Source: Gammaproteobacteria bacterium
GTDB lineage: Bacteria > Pseudomonadota > Gammaproteobacteria > Pseudomonadales > Azotimanducaceae
DNA: 34,924 nt
Direction of reading: 5' to 3'
NCBI GenBank assembly: GCA_027297435.1
Contig: JAPUIA010000104.1
Coordinates: 1-34,924, forward strand
Position 1 is the first letter of the stretch; every line of letters begins with the position of its first letter. Made by a program: the position numbers and the translations under genes. A model generated the notes under the pieces. That model ran no database searches and was not told where the DNA came from. It saw only the letters and a list, made by a program, of their open reading frames with translations. Shown here in pieces: positions 8,068 to 15,255 of the stretch.

Positions 8068-9276
8068 CAAAGGCCTTGCGAAGCGTTTCTCTGCGTAGAG
8101 ATAGTCGCGCGTGATCGGTACGGTTCGATTGTCCTTTGCGAGCAGCCAATGCTGCACGGCGACGATTCCGATCTCGAACGCCGTCTGACTGGCTACCAGG
8201 TAGAACTCCCACTTACGACAGAACCGCTCGCCTTTGGTGGCTGCGAAATCGGCGCGAACCTTTTGGAAGCGGCGATTCCACTCTTTGAGGGTTAGTGCGT
8301 AGTGAAAGCGTAATACCTCGACATCCGCGTTCGTGAAACCGGCGTGCTCGATTGCAGGCGCTATGTCGGACATCGAGGGGATGTAACCGCCTGGGAAGAT
8401 GTAGCGCCGAAACCAGGAGTTGAGCGGGGACGGTGGCGTTCTGCTGCCGATCGTGTGAAGCAGCGCGATACCGTCGACAGGCAACGATTCGAAGACCTTG
8501 TCGCAGAAGGTTTGAATATTGTGTTTGCCGACGTGTTCGAACATGCCTACCGAGACGATTCGGTCGTATTGCCCGTAGTGTTCGCGATAGTCCTGCAGGC
8601 GAAGCTCGACGCGGTCGGCCAACCCTCGTGCCTCGAGCCTTTGTTGCGCGACCCGCAGCTGCTCGCCGGAAAGTGTCAAGCCCGTGACATGCACGTCTTG
8701 GTGCTCGACGAGGTACATTGCCAGGCTTCCCCAGCCACAGCCGATGTCGAGCACCCGATCGCCAGGGCGCAGCGAGAGCTTTTTCGCGATGTAGCTGCAC
8801 TTGGCCTGTTGCGCTGCCTCCAGGCTCATTTCCGGATCGCGAAAGTACGCGCAGGAATAGTGCATTTCGCGGTCCAGGCAGGCTCGAAATAGCGGTTCGT
8901 CGAGATCGTAGTGACGACTGACGTTGCGGCGGCTCGAGGTCAGGCTGTTCCAGGAACTCAATAACGCTTGCCATGGTTTGTACAGCGCCTGCAGCGGTTT
9001 ATTAAAAGACCGGCCGGCCAATATCAGCTCGAGGTTGCTGCGTAAGATTGTGAGAAGGTCGTGTAACGAACCGTCGGAGACGTCCCACTCGCCCGCCATG
9101 TAGGTTTCGCCCAGGTTCAGCGCCGGGTCGCGCAAGATGCGTGGCAGAGCGCTGCGGGTGCGAAGGTGCCATGTGGCCTTCGGTTGCCCTTGGCCAAAGG
9201 TGTGGCGCTGACCCTGATGATCGACAATGGTCAGCTCGCCGGTACGAATGAACTTGTCGAAAAGGCTAAAGTTCAT
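8029..9276 (-). CDS. cfa: Cyclopropane-fatty-acyl-phospholipid synthase
   Basis: A 415-residue SAM-dependent methyltransferase that adds a methylene bridge to unsaturated acyl chains of membrane phospholipids. The N-terminal lipid-binding region (GETYMAGEWDVSDGSLHDLL) precedes REMHYSCAYF. The SAM-binding motif VLDIGCGWGSLAMYL starts at residue 175, followed by SVGMFEHVGKHN with the active-site Glu. HTIGS carries the His and the Tyr lies in FHYALTLKEW. All family hallmarks are present, so it should be active. The start ATG at 9276 has AAGGA five bases upstream. It lies 69 bases after the serine hydrolase gene and probably has its own promoter. Its end overlaps glk by 39 bases. Confidence 0.93.
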   Translation of the reverse strand: MNFSLFDKFIRTGELTIVDHQGQRHTFGQGQPKATWHLRTRSALPRILRDPALNLGETYMAGEWDVSDGSLHDLLTILRSNLELILAGRSFNKPLQALYKPWQALLSSWNSLTSSRRNVSRHYDLDEPLFRACLDREMHYSCAYFRDPEMSLEAAQQAKCSYIAKKLSLRPGDRVLDIGCGWGSLAMYLVEHQDVHVTGLTLSGEQLRVAQQRLEARGLADRVELRLQDYREHYGQYDRIVSVGMFEHVGKHNIQTFCDKVFESLPVDGIALLHTIGSRTPPSPLNSWFRRYIFPGGYIPSMSDIAPAIEHAGFTNADVEVLRFHYALTLKEWNRRFQKVRADFAATKGERFCRKWEFYLVASQTAFEIGIVAVQHWLLAKDNRTVPITRDYLYAEKRFARPLSAPVHEVLQRAK

Positions 9277-9294
9277 GTCCTTGTCCCCAGCGTA

Positions 9295-9323
9295 TAAGTA
9301 GCGCGAAACGCCAGCGATTTCAA
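9295..9323 (-). promoter_or_regulatory. Candidate cfa promoter
   Basis: On the minus strand TTGAAA (9323-9318) is followed after 17 bases by TACTTA (9300-9295), the latter a poor -10 match, with TTATAC overlapping it. It lies 19 bases before the cfa start in the 69-base gap behind the serine hydrolase gene. Only the -35 match is good. Confidence 0.3.
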
Positions 9324-9345
9324 CGCTTTAAATTGGTGCTGCTGG

Positions 9346-10746
9346 CTAGTCCAACGTGTCCAACACGTCGCGTATGAATTGCACGTGGTTCCACCGATGT
9401 CCCTGAGGATCGACTCCGGTGCGGACGATGACCAAGTTGTGTTCGGGCACGATCGTGGACAGCTGCCCTTTGTTGCCTGCAGTCGTGTACGTACCGGCCG
9501 GGATGCCGTCAAACGTTCCGTATAGCCAGAACTGTGCTCCGTAGCCGCGGACGTTTGCTTCAGGCGGCCGCGAGGGTGCAGGTGTCGCGACGAATTCCGT
9601 CCACCCCTCGGGCAGTACGCGTTGTCCTTGCCATACGCCGTCGTTCAGATACAGGAGCCCAAGGCGTCCGAGGTCTCGAGCCGTGGTGTAAACCTGGCTG
9701 GAGCCGATGAAATTGCCTAGGTGGTCGGTTTCCATTCGTGTGTGAAACATGCCGATCTTGTGGAGTAGTTCGTCGTAGGGGTATCTCAAGTAGGCGAGGT
9801 CGTTGCCGAGTACGTGGCGCAACGCTCTCAACAGCAGCAACGTGTCGTTGTTGGCGTATTTCCAGCGGCTGTTGGGTGCCGCTTCCAGGTGGGTCGTCGT
9901 CGCCCCGCTGACGACGTCTTGGCCACCGAAATATACCGCGTTGGTGTTGTTGCCTTGGCCCCACAAGCCGCTGGACATCCACAATAGATGGTTGACGGTA
10001 ATCGCAGCGCGCGGATCGCCTGCGGCTTGCCATTCGGGAACGGGTGCCGGTTGATCGAGATCCAGTAAACCTTGCTTCACCGCGATGGCGATGAGGCTTG
10101 CGGATACGCTTTTGGCCGTCGACCAGGTGCGGTATCCGCTGTGTATGCCGAAACCGGGTCGGTAGGACTCGGCAATGATCTCGCCGTCTTTGATCAACAC
10201 GACCCCGGCGGTAATGGTGCCGTCCCCGTACGTCGTGCCATCGAATGCCTTCTTCAGCAGCGCTTTTTGGGAGCGGTTGGGCCGTGGGCGCGCTTTGTCA
10301 CCTTGCGGGAACGGTTTGTCGGCCATATCCGGAATCGGCGGCAGGCTCACATAGGGCAGCTTGGGAATGTCGGCTTCGCTCCAGTGGGGCGGTAGCAGCG
10401 TGCAACCCATACTGTCCCGGAATGCCGCAATGCGGGTGCGCCCCTCGCCGTCCGCGGCGCTGACAAGCCGTCTGGTGGCGTCGATCTCCGGTAGCGGTAA
10501 CCCCAACGGAGCGGTGTCCAACAACTCTATGTCGACGATATCGGTCAACGGGCGCCCGGCCCAGAAGTGCGCCGAGCAGGTGAACAGCGCCCGAAAGCCA
10601 GCGGCTATGAAAGGATCGTCATAGGGTGCGGCGCCGCCCGGCAGCCGATACGGCGGGTTGGCGGTGTCAGCCGAACTCGGCAGCGCGATCGCGAAGACCG
10701 ATAGCAACATCACGATGGTCGAGGCTAGATTTTTCTTGGCTGGCAT
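9346..10746 (-). CDS. Serine hydrolase, beta-lactamase (class C / NylB-like) fold
   Basis: A 466-residue secreted or periplasmic hydrolase. A signal peptide (MPAKKN, hydrophobic core, SSADTA) is followed by a roughly 150-residue N-terminal extension, then the penicilloyl-serine transferase fold. Ser209-Thr-Ala-Lys212 is the S-x-x-K catalytic motif (GYRTWSTAKS) and Tyr297-Ala-Asn299 the Y-x-N motif (WKYANNDT). AGNKGQLSTIVPEHN near the end replaces the KTG box region. Relatives include esterases, carboxylesterases, 6-aminohexanoate-dimer hydrolase and D-aminopeptidases, so the substrate is open. The ATG at 10746 has AGGGGA eight bases upstream; a start 18 bases earlier lacks this. The gene is divergent from LLM oxidoreductase 3. 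Confidence 0.85.
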   Translation of the reverse strand: MPAKKNLASTIVMLLSVFAIALPSSADTANPPYRLPGGAAPYDDPFIAAGFRALFTCSAHFWAGRPLTDIVDIELLDTAPLGLPLPEIDATRRLVSAADGEGRTRIAAFRDSMGCTLLPPHWSEADIPKLPYVSLPPIPDMADKPFPQGDKARPRPNRSQKALLKKAFDGTTYGDGTITAGVVLIKDGEIIAESYRPGFGIHSGYRTWSTAKSVSASLIAIAVKQGLLDLDQPAPVPEWQAAGDPRAAITVNHLLWMSSGLWGQGNNTNAVYFGGQDVVSGATTTHLEAAPNSRWKYANNDTLLLLRALRHVLGNDLAYLRYPYDELLHKIGMFHTRMETDHLGNFIGSSQVYTTARDLGRLGLLYLNDGVWQGQRVLPEGWTEFVATPAPSRPPEANVRGYGAQFWLYGTFDGIPAGTYTTAGNKGQLSTIVPEHNLVIVRTGVDPQGHRWNHVQFIRDVLDTLD

Positions 10747-10805
10747 GTGGCGTTCCCCTAACACGGGTTATTATCGACTAGTTTCCGGTGAGATGGGGAA
10801 GGGAC

Positions 10806-11843
10806 ATGAAGGTAAGCATTGGTATTGGCGGCGCGGCGTCCGGACGACGGCGGGATTTCGACGATCAGGTCGAGTATGTCATGGAGGCCGAGAAACTCGG
10901 TGTGGACACCGTATGGACGGCGGAAGCCTGGGGTCAGGACGCGATTGCCCCGCTGGCCTACCTCGCCGCCAAGACAGAGCGCATCAAACTCGGTACCGGC
11001 ATTCTGCAGATCAGTGCCCGTACCCCCAGCATGACGGCGATGACCGCATTGACCCTCGCAACGATTTCCAGTGACCGTTTCATTCTTGGGCTGGGCGCGA
11101 GCGGACCGCAAGTGGTCGAGGGGTTGCAGGGACGCCCGTTCAAGGCTCCGCTAATGCGCATGCGGGAAACCATCGAGATCATCAAGTTGGCGTTTGCAGG
11201 CGAGAAGTTGGCCTACGACGGCATCTACCATCAGCTACCGCTGCCCGGCGGCGAAGGCAAAGCGCTCAGACTCGCGCAGCCCAGCAACGACAACATACCC
11301 ATCTACTTGGCGACCCTCGGCCCGAAAACCCTCGAATACACCGGTGCGGTTGCCGATGGGTGGCTCGGCACGTCGTTCACGCCCGAACATGCCGACGCGC
11401 ACCTCGAACACATTCGGCGTGGGGCGGAAGCGGCCGGGCGTAGCCTGCTCGATATCGATATTCAAGTCGGCGGTACGGTCGCGTTTGGCGACGATTTGGA
11501 CGCGCTCGTAGATCCGCTGAAACCCGCAGTGGCGTTCACCCTGGGCGCGATGGGTTCGCCCAAAACCAACTTCTACAACGCGGCCTTCCGTCGTGGCGGA
11601 TGGGAAGATGTAGCCATTCAGGTGCAACAGCTATGGGTTGACGGCAAACGGGAAGAAGCCGCCGCCAAGGTGCCGGGGGAGATGGTACGGCAGGCCAACC
11701 TGCTCGGCGACGAAGCAACCGTTCGGGCCCGCGTGCAAGCATACAAGGACGCGGGCGTCACGACGCTGCGCGTACAACCCATGGGTGAAGGGTTGGCGGG
11801 GAAACTAGAGACCCTGGGGCGCGTGATAGATATGGCTCACTAG
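10806..11843 (+). CDS. LLM-class F420-dependent oxidoreductase 3 (Rv3520c-like)
   Basis: A 345-residue LLM-fold oxidoreductase. The segments GVDTVWTAEAWGQDAIAPLAYLAA, QISARTPSMTAMTA, FILGLGASGPQVVEG, PLPGGEGKALRL and IPIYLATLGPKTLE closely follow the pattern I recall for the mycobacterial Rv3520c-type probable F420-dependent family. The start at 10806 is supported by GGGGAAGGG directly upstream; an earlier in-frame start at 10788 is not. It is monocistronic, divergent from the serine hydrolase by 59 bases and convergent with the alpha/beta hydrolase with a seven-base gap. The physiological substrate is not known. Of the three LLM proteins it is the best candidate for true F420 use. Confidence 0.85.
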   Translation: MKVSIGIGGAASGRRRDFDDQVEYVMEAEKLGVDTVWTAEAWGQDAIAPLAYLAAKTERIKLGTGILQISARTPSMTAMTALTLATISSDRFILGLGASGPQVVEGLQGRPFKAPLMRMRETIEIIKLAFAGEKLAYDGIYHQLPLPGGEGKALRLAQPSNDNIPIYLATLGPKTLEYTGAVADGWLGTSFTPEHADAHLEHIRRGAEAAGRSLLDIDIQVGGTVAFGDDLDALVDPLKPAVAFTLGAMGSPKTNFYNAAFRRGGWEDVAIQVQQLWVDGKREEAAAKVPGEMVRQANLLGDEATVRARVQAYKDAGVTTLRVQPMGEGLAGKLETLGRVIDMAH

Positions 11844-11850
11844 CCGAGCG

Positions 11851-12735
11851 TTAGCGTGTTGCCGGCACCGTTTTGGCGTGCTCGATCACCGCGCTTGCGA
11901 CCTCGCTCAACAGCGGGTCGGGGAGGTCGTGGCCCATGTTGAGAATCTCCACCAAGCGTCCGTTAGGAAACGCATCGGCAGTGTCTCTACCCGCCGCAAG
12001 CGGCACCGCCGGATCCGCGGTGCCGTGAATGGCGAGCGCTGGAATGGAGAGCTTGCCGAGTTGTGCGCGTCGATCGGATTGATGCAATACGGCCAATAGC
12101 TGGCGCGCGAACCCTGTGCGGCTGAAACCGCGATCAATCGCGTCTGCCGAGCGGCGTGCAAAGCCGCAAGCCATTGAGTCGTAGTGGGGGCCACCGACCA
12201 TCGTCCAGGCCTTCTGATTTTGAGCAATCGCGGCTTCACGATCCTCGGGTAGCGTCGCGAAGAATGCGGCCATTGCCTCGGGATCCCCGGGGGGCAGATC
12301 AGGGTTGCCGGTGGTCGACATGATGGACGTGAGGCTAAAACAGCGTTCCGGATGTCGAATGGCCAGGACCTGAGCGATCATCCCACCCATCGACAACCCG
12401 ACGATATGGGCACCTGCCTGACCGAGGTGATTGAGCAAGGCGACCAAATCCTCGGCCATATCGTCTAGGGTGTAGACCGGTGGGTGCGCGGCGGGGTCCG
12501 CGAGAATTTCTCCGACCGTGGCAACCGGGTAGGTATCTAGCGTGTCGGAAAGACCGATGTCTCGGTTGTCGGCGGCGATGACCCGAAAACCGGCATCGGT
12601 CAGCTCGTCGATGAACGCCTGCGGCCAGTGAATGAGCTGACAGCCGAGGCCGTGGATGAGCAAAAGTGGTGGATTTACCCGCGCGCCCCACTGTTCGTAG
12701 TAAATCTGTAGCTGACTGGTGTTGAAACTTGGCAT
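11851..12735 (-). CDS. Alpha/beta-fold hydrolase
   Basis: A 294-residue alpha/beta hydrolase with all catalytic elements. LLIHGLG (oxyanion-hole HG motif) is near residue 26 and the nucleophile elbow Gly-Leu-Ser115-Met-Gly-Gly follows. Asp241 lies in IHGTADPAVPL and His269 in LNMGHDLP. There is no signal peptide, so it is cytoplasmic. Family members include esterases, lactonases and C-C hydrolases; the sequence gives no substrate. It is transcribed away from the CHAD-like gene and converges with LLM oxidoreductase 3. The start ATG at 12735 is the only reasonable one. Confidence 0.85.
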   Translation of the reverse strand: MPSFNTSQLQIYYEQWGARVNPPLLLIHGLGCQLIHWPQAFIDELTDAGFRVIAADNRDIGLSDTLDTYPVATVGEILADPAAHPPVYTLDDMAEDLVALLNHLGQAGAHIVGLSMGGMIAQVLAIRHPERCFSLTSIMSTTGNPDLPPGDPEAMAAFFATLPEDREAAIAQNQKAWTMVGGPHYDSMACGFARRSADAIDRGFSRTGFARQLLAVLHQSDRRAQLGKLSIPALAIHGTADPAVPLAAGRDTADAFPNGRLVEILNMGHDLPDPLLSEVASAVIEHAKTVPATR

Positions 12736-12823
12736 TGCTGTCTGGTCGCAAGTTTTTTGAAGCCCCGCAGTCTATCAGCTTCCTCATACGCGCAAAGCTT
12801 GGGTCTCAGGGCGCGAGCAGCAG

Positions 12824-12852
12824 TTGACAGGAAATCGATAGCCTCGGAGGAT
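12824..12852 (+). promoter_or_regulatory. Candidate promoter at the head of the CHAD-redoxin-TRAP-Mla gene train
   Basis: A perfect TTGACA (12824-12829) is followed after 17 bases by GAGGAT (12847-12852), a poor -10 box. It sits in the 126-base gap between divergent genes and would start transcription within a few bases of the ATG at 12862. The consensus -35 is the main argument; chance occurrence is possible. Confidence 0.3.
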
Positions 12853-12861
12853 GGCAGGTAC

Positions 12862-13803
12862 ATGCCTTGGCGATTTGTGGAAATGTACGCTCGGATGCGG
12901 TTCATCGATTTTGTCGTGAGCCAGGCCCTGGAAATCAACAGTCGGTGCCTGCATAGCTTGGCGATTGCCCCGGGAAAAATCCCGCCGGACGTATTGCAGA
13001 AGCTGCATGAAGACCGTCTGCGGCTGAACGCGATGTGGGCGATTGCGGTGCCGGCAACCGATAGCCGAATGTTCAAGGCTGCCCTGAAACGCGGCCGGAC
13101 GTTGGCAGCCGCTATTGGCGACGAGCAGCGACCGGGTTCCGCCGTTGCTTTGGAATTAGCGGCCAAAGCACCGGATGAGAAAACCACGCGGTCCCTGGTC
13201 AAGCTGTCGCGGGGTTTGGCGGCCCGCGAGTCCCGGCTCGACGCGGAAGCGTTGTCGGTGAGTTTTCAGGAAGACTCATCCGCATGGCGTGACCTCGATG
13301 TGACGCAATCGCTCACCGACGCGGAAGTGGTCAGACAGGGTATTGGCCGATGGTACCTGCACTCACGCAGCTTGATGAGGCATTGGGGAACGAAGTCGCA
13401 GCCGAAACGGTCAGAGGTCCGTGCCTGGCACGCTTGGTGCTGGTGCACCGTGTACCAGCTGGAACTTCTCAAACCTGAACTGTCAGAAAGAGGCAAGGCC
13501 AGGCGTTGGTACATCGATAATTTGGCGCGGTCTTTGGACAGCTATTTAGAGTTGGGTATGCTGAGGAAGCAAGCCAAACAGGTGGATCTGAAACGTGGTG
13601 CAGTGGAACGACTGCAGGCGTTTCTCGACGAACGTCGCAGCAAACTGTGGAAGCGTGCGATCAAGCTTGCCGTTTGCGCTTATGCCGACAAAAGTAAGGT
13701 GTTCGTGGAAGACGTTCAACACTCGGTCGAACGCCTAGGGTTGGCAGCTATCGTGATCTTAGAGCCCGAACCGGCGCCACCGGAAGAACGAGATTTAGCG
13801 TGA
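12862..13803 (+). CDS. CHAD-domain-like helical protein
   Basis: A 313-residue all-helical, Arg/Lys-rich protein. The opening (EMYARMRFIDFVVSQALEIN, then LHEDRLRLNAMWAI and FKAALKRGRTLAAAIGDEQ) follows the pattern of CHAD domains. These bind polyphosphate through conserved His and basic residues. A second helical half contains HSRSLMRHWG, RAWHAWCWCTVYQ and RRSKLWKRAIKLAVCAYADK. The assignment is by pattern only. The chosen ATG at 12862 has GGAGG 11 bases upstream; an in-frame TTG at 12757 would add 35 residues but lies in the divergent promoter region. It is 13 bases upstream of the selenocysteine redoxin gene and so probably begins that transcript. No signal peptide is seen; cytoplasmic. Confidence 0.55.
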   Translation: MPWRFVEMYARMRFIDFVVSQALEINSRCLHSLAIAPGKIPPDVLQKLHEDRLRLNAMWAIAVPATDSRMFKAALKRGRTLAAAIGDEQRPGSAVALELAAKAPDEKTTRSLVKLSRGLAARESRLDAEALSVSFQEDSSAWRDLDVTQSLTDAEVVRQGIGRWYLHSRSLMRHWGTKSQPKRSEVRAWHAWCWCTVYQLELLKPELSERGKARRWYIDNLARSLDSYLELGMLRKQAKQVDLKRGAVERLQAFLDERRSKLWKRAIKLAVCAYADKSKVFVEDVQHSVERLGLAAIVILEPEPAPPEERDLA

Positions 13804-13816
13804 GAGAGATTCACAT

Positions 13817-14392
13817 ATGAAGAGATCGTCGATAGCGCTGGTGGTGTTCTGGATAGGCTGCAGCTTACCGGCTTATGCCGACGACTACTCATCCCAATGG
13901 GGACCCGCATTAGGGTCGAAGGCACCCGATATTGCCGCACCAGATCAATCCGGAGAGGCACGCGATCTGGGGTCGTTGGCCGGTGAGCGCGGCTTGCTCC
14001 TGTTCATGAATCGATCGGCAGATTGGTGACCTTTTTGCAAGCACCAGTTGGTTCAACTGGAAGAGTGGCGAGAAAGGTTCGAGTCGTTGGGGATCAACGT
14101 TGCCTCGATGATCTACGAAGATGTGACGATATTGGCCGAATTTCACGAGAGTCAGAATCTCGGCTATCCGTTGTTGCATGACGAAAGCGCCCATCACGTT
14201 GTCGCGTTCGGCGTATTGAACGAGGACTATAGGCCGGGCGATCGTGCGTACGGCATACCGCACCCAGGCATCTTCTACATCTCGGTTGACGGGATTATTG
14301 AGTTGAAATTTGCAGCACCTGGGTACCGTACACGGCCCCCCATGGAAGCAGTGCACGAGGCTTTGCGCCTGCAAGTTCAAGGCGGCGGCTGA
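13817..14392 (+). CDS. Selenocysteine-containing redoxin (AhpC/TSA-like thiol peroxidase or oxidoreductase), TGA at 14027-14029 read as Sec
   Basis: Read through the in-frame TGA (codon 71), this is a 191-residue exported thioredoxin-fold protein. A signal peptide ends at AYA-DDYSS (cut after residue 21). GSKAPDIAAPDQSGEARDLGSLAGERGLLLF is a peroxiredoxin/TlpA-type N-terminal half. The active site reads SADW-U-PFC-KHQLVQL, where known family members have C-x-x-C. After the TGA the same frame continues with YEDVTILAEFHE, YPLLHDES, YGIPHPGIFYISVDG and ends at 14392, all expected for the fold. A SECIS-like hairpin (14030-14077) follows the TGA immediately. Without recoding the product would stop at 70 residues with no active site. 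Predicted role: periplasmic thiol peroxidase or disulfide oxidoreductase. A sequencing error or nonsense mutation of a Cys TGC/TGT codon is the alternative. Confidence 0.85.
14030..14077 (+). promoter_or_regulatory. Bacterial SECIS-like stem-loop
   Basis: It directly follows the TGA at 14027-14029. The apical stem CCAGTT (14044-14049) pairs perfectly with AACTGG (14055-14060) around a five-base loop GGTTC. A lower stem pairs CCTTTTT (14030-14036) with AGAAAGG (14071-14077), with one G-U, and GC 14037-14038 pairs with GC 14068-14069. The loop begins 20 bases after the TGA with two Gs, matching the known bacterial SECIS design: a G at the start of a small apical loop, 16-37 bases from UGA. It would recruit SelB with Sec-tRNA. 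Confidence 0.75.
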
Positions 14393-14412
14393 TCGGTAAC
14401 GAAGGGTAGTCT

Positions 14413-15255
14413 GTGCGTTGGTTGGTGTTCGCTTGTTTGTGGGGCTGTGCTGGATGCGCGATCGTCGTTGAGACGATCACCGAGGATCTGGCTCAAGACC
14501 TCGTAAGCGCCATACTGGATAATTCCGACATTGAAGTCGTGCGCGATGGTGCGCCCGCTTACCTCATTCTCATCGATGGCCTGCTCGAACAATCGCCTAC
14601 GAGCGTCGCCTTGCTGTCCCAGGCGGCGACACTTAATTCCGCGTATGCAGGCGCGTTCATCACCGACGCGCAACGCAGCCGGGTCATGGCGCAGAAAGCC
14701 CTGGATTTAGCCTCCAAGGCGGTGTGTCTAGCTATACAGGATGGCTGTGACCTCAACACCAGGCCCTACGCTGAGTTCGTGGACTGGGTCGCCGATCTCG
14801 ACGAAGACGAGGTACCCGTCGCCTTCGTTTTGGGGGTCAGTTGGGCGGGTTGGATACAGGCCAACAGCGAAGATTTCAATGCCATTGCCGAGTTGGCCCG
14901 CGTGAAAGCATTGATGAGCCGTATGATCGAGTTGAACGAAGGCTACGAATTTGCCGGACCGCACCTCTACATGGGCGTGTTCGAGACGCTGTTGCCACCC
15001 GCTTTGGGTGGCAAGCCGGAGGTGGGGCGATATCATTTTGAGCGAGCGATAGCTTTGTCGGAAGGGCAGCATCTGCTCACCAAAGTGACGTTCGCAGAGG
15101 CGTACGGGCGGTTGGTTTTCGATCGCGACCTACATGATGCGTTGCTTCGGGAAGTGCTGGATGCACAAGTGGACCAGCCTGGGCTAACCTTGATGAACGC
15201 GATTGCCAAACGACAAGCGAAGGAGCTTTTGGATTCTGCGGATGACTATTTTTAG
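14413..15255 (+). CDS. tatT: TRAP transporter T-component lipoprotein (TatT family)
   Basis: A 280-residue lipoprotein: a short hydrophobic signal ends in a lipobox with Cys15 (GCAGC). The rest is helical with the hallmarks of the TatT family: ILDNSDIEVVRDGAPAYLILIDGLLEQSP, then YAGAF and AQKALDLASKA. Next come WAGWIQANSEDFNAIAELARVKALM and GPHLYMGVFETLLPPALGGKPEVGRYHFERAI. TatT was described in Treponema pallidum (Tp0956) as a TPR-like trimer that docks a TRAP solute-binding protein, with a hydrophobic ligand path. The GTG start has AAGGG seven bases upstream. It lies 20 bases after the redoxin gene and overlaps dctP by 14 bases. Confidence 0.88.
   Translation: MRWLVFACLWGCAGCAIVVETITEDLAQDLVSAILDNSDIEVVRDGAPAYLILIDGLLEQSPTSVALLSQAATLNSAYAGAFITDAQRSRVMAQKALDLASKAVCLAIQDGCDLNTRPYAEFVDWVADLDEDEVPVAFVLGVSWAGWIQANSEDFNAIAELARVKALMSRMIELNEGYEFAGPHLYMGVFETLLPPALGGKPEVGRYHFERAIALSEGQHLLTKVTFAEAYGRLVFDRDLHDALLREVLDAQVDQPGLTLMNAIAKRQAKELLDSADDYF

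Noticed and set aside
8213-8974. A 253-residue minus-strand open frame
   Set aside because: It is a shifted frame inside cfa, Arg-rich as expected for out-of-frame GC-rich DNA.
9273-9512. A 79-residue minus-strand frame bridging the serine hydrolase end and the cfa start
   Set aside because: It lies mostly inside the serine hydrolase in another frame, has no ribosome site and shows no recognisable features.
12757-12861. N-terminal extension of the CHAD-like protein from a TTG
   Set aside because: It would run through the divergent promoter gap and across the candidate -35 box, and it has no Shine-Dalgarno; the ATG at 12862 is preferred but not proven.
13817-14029. A stand-alone 70-residue secreted protein ending at the TGA, or a nonsense-mutated pseudogene
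   Set aside because: The frame continues without any other stop through all remaining redoxin segments, the TGA lies exactly at the catalytic Cys position, and a SECIS-like hairpin follows.
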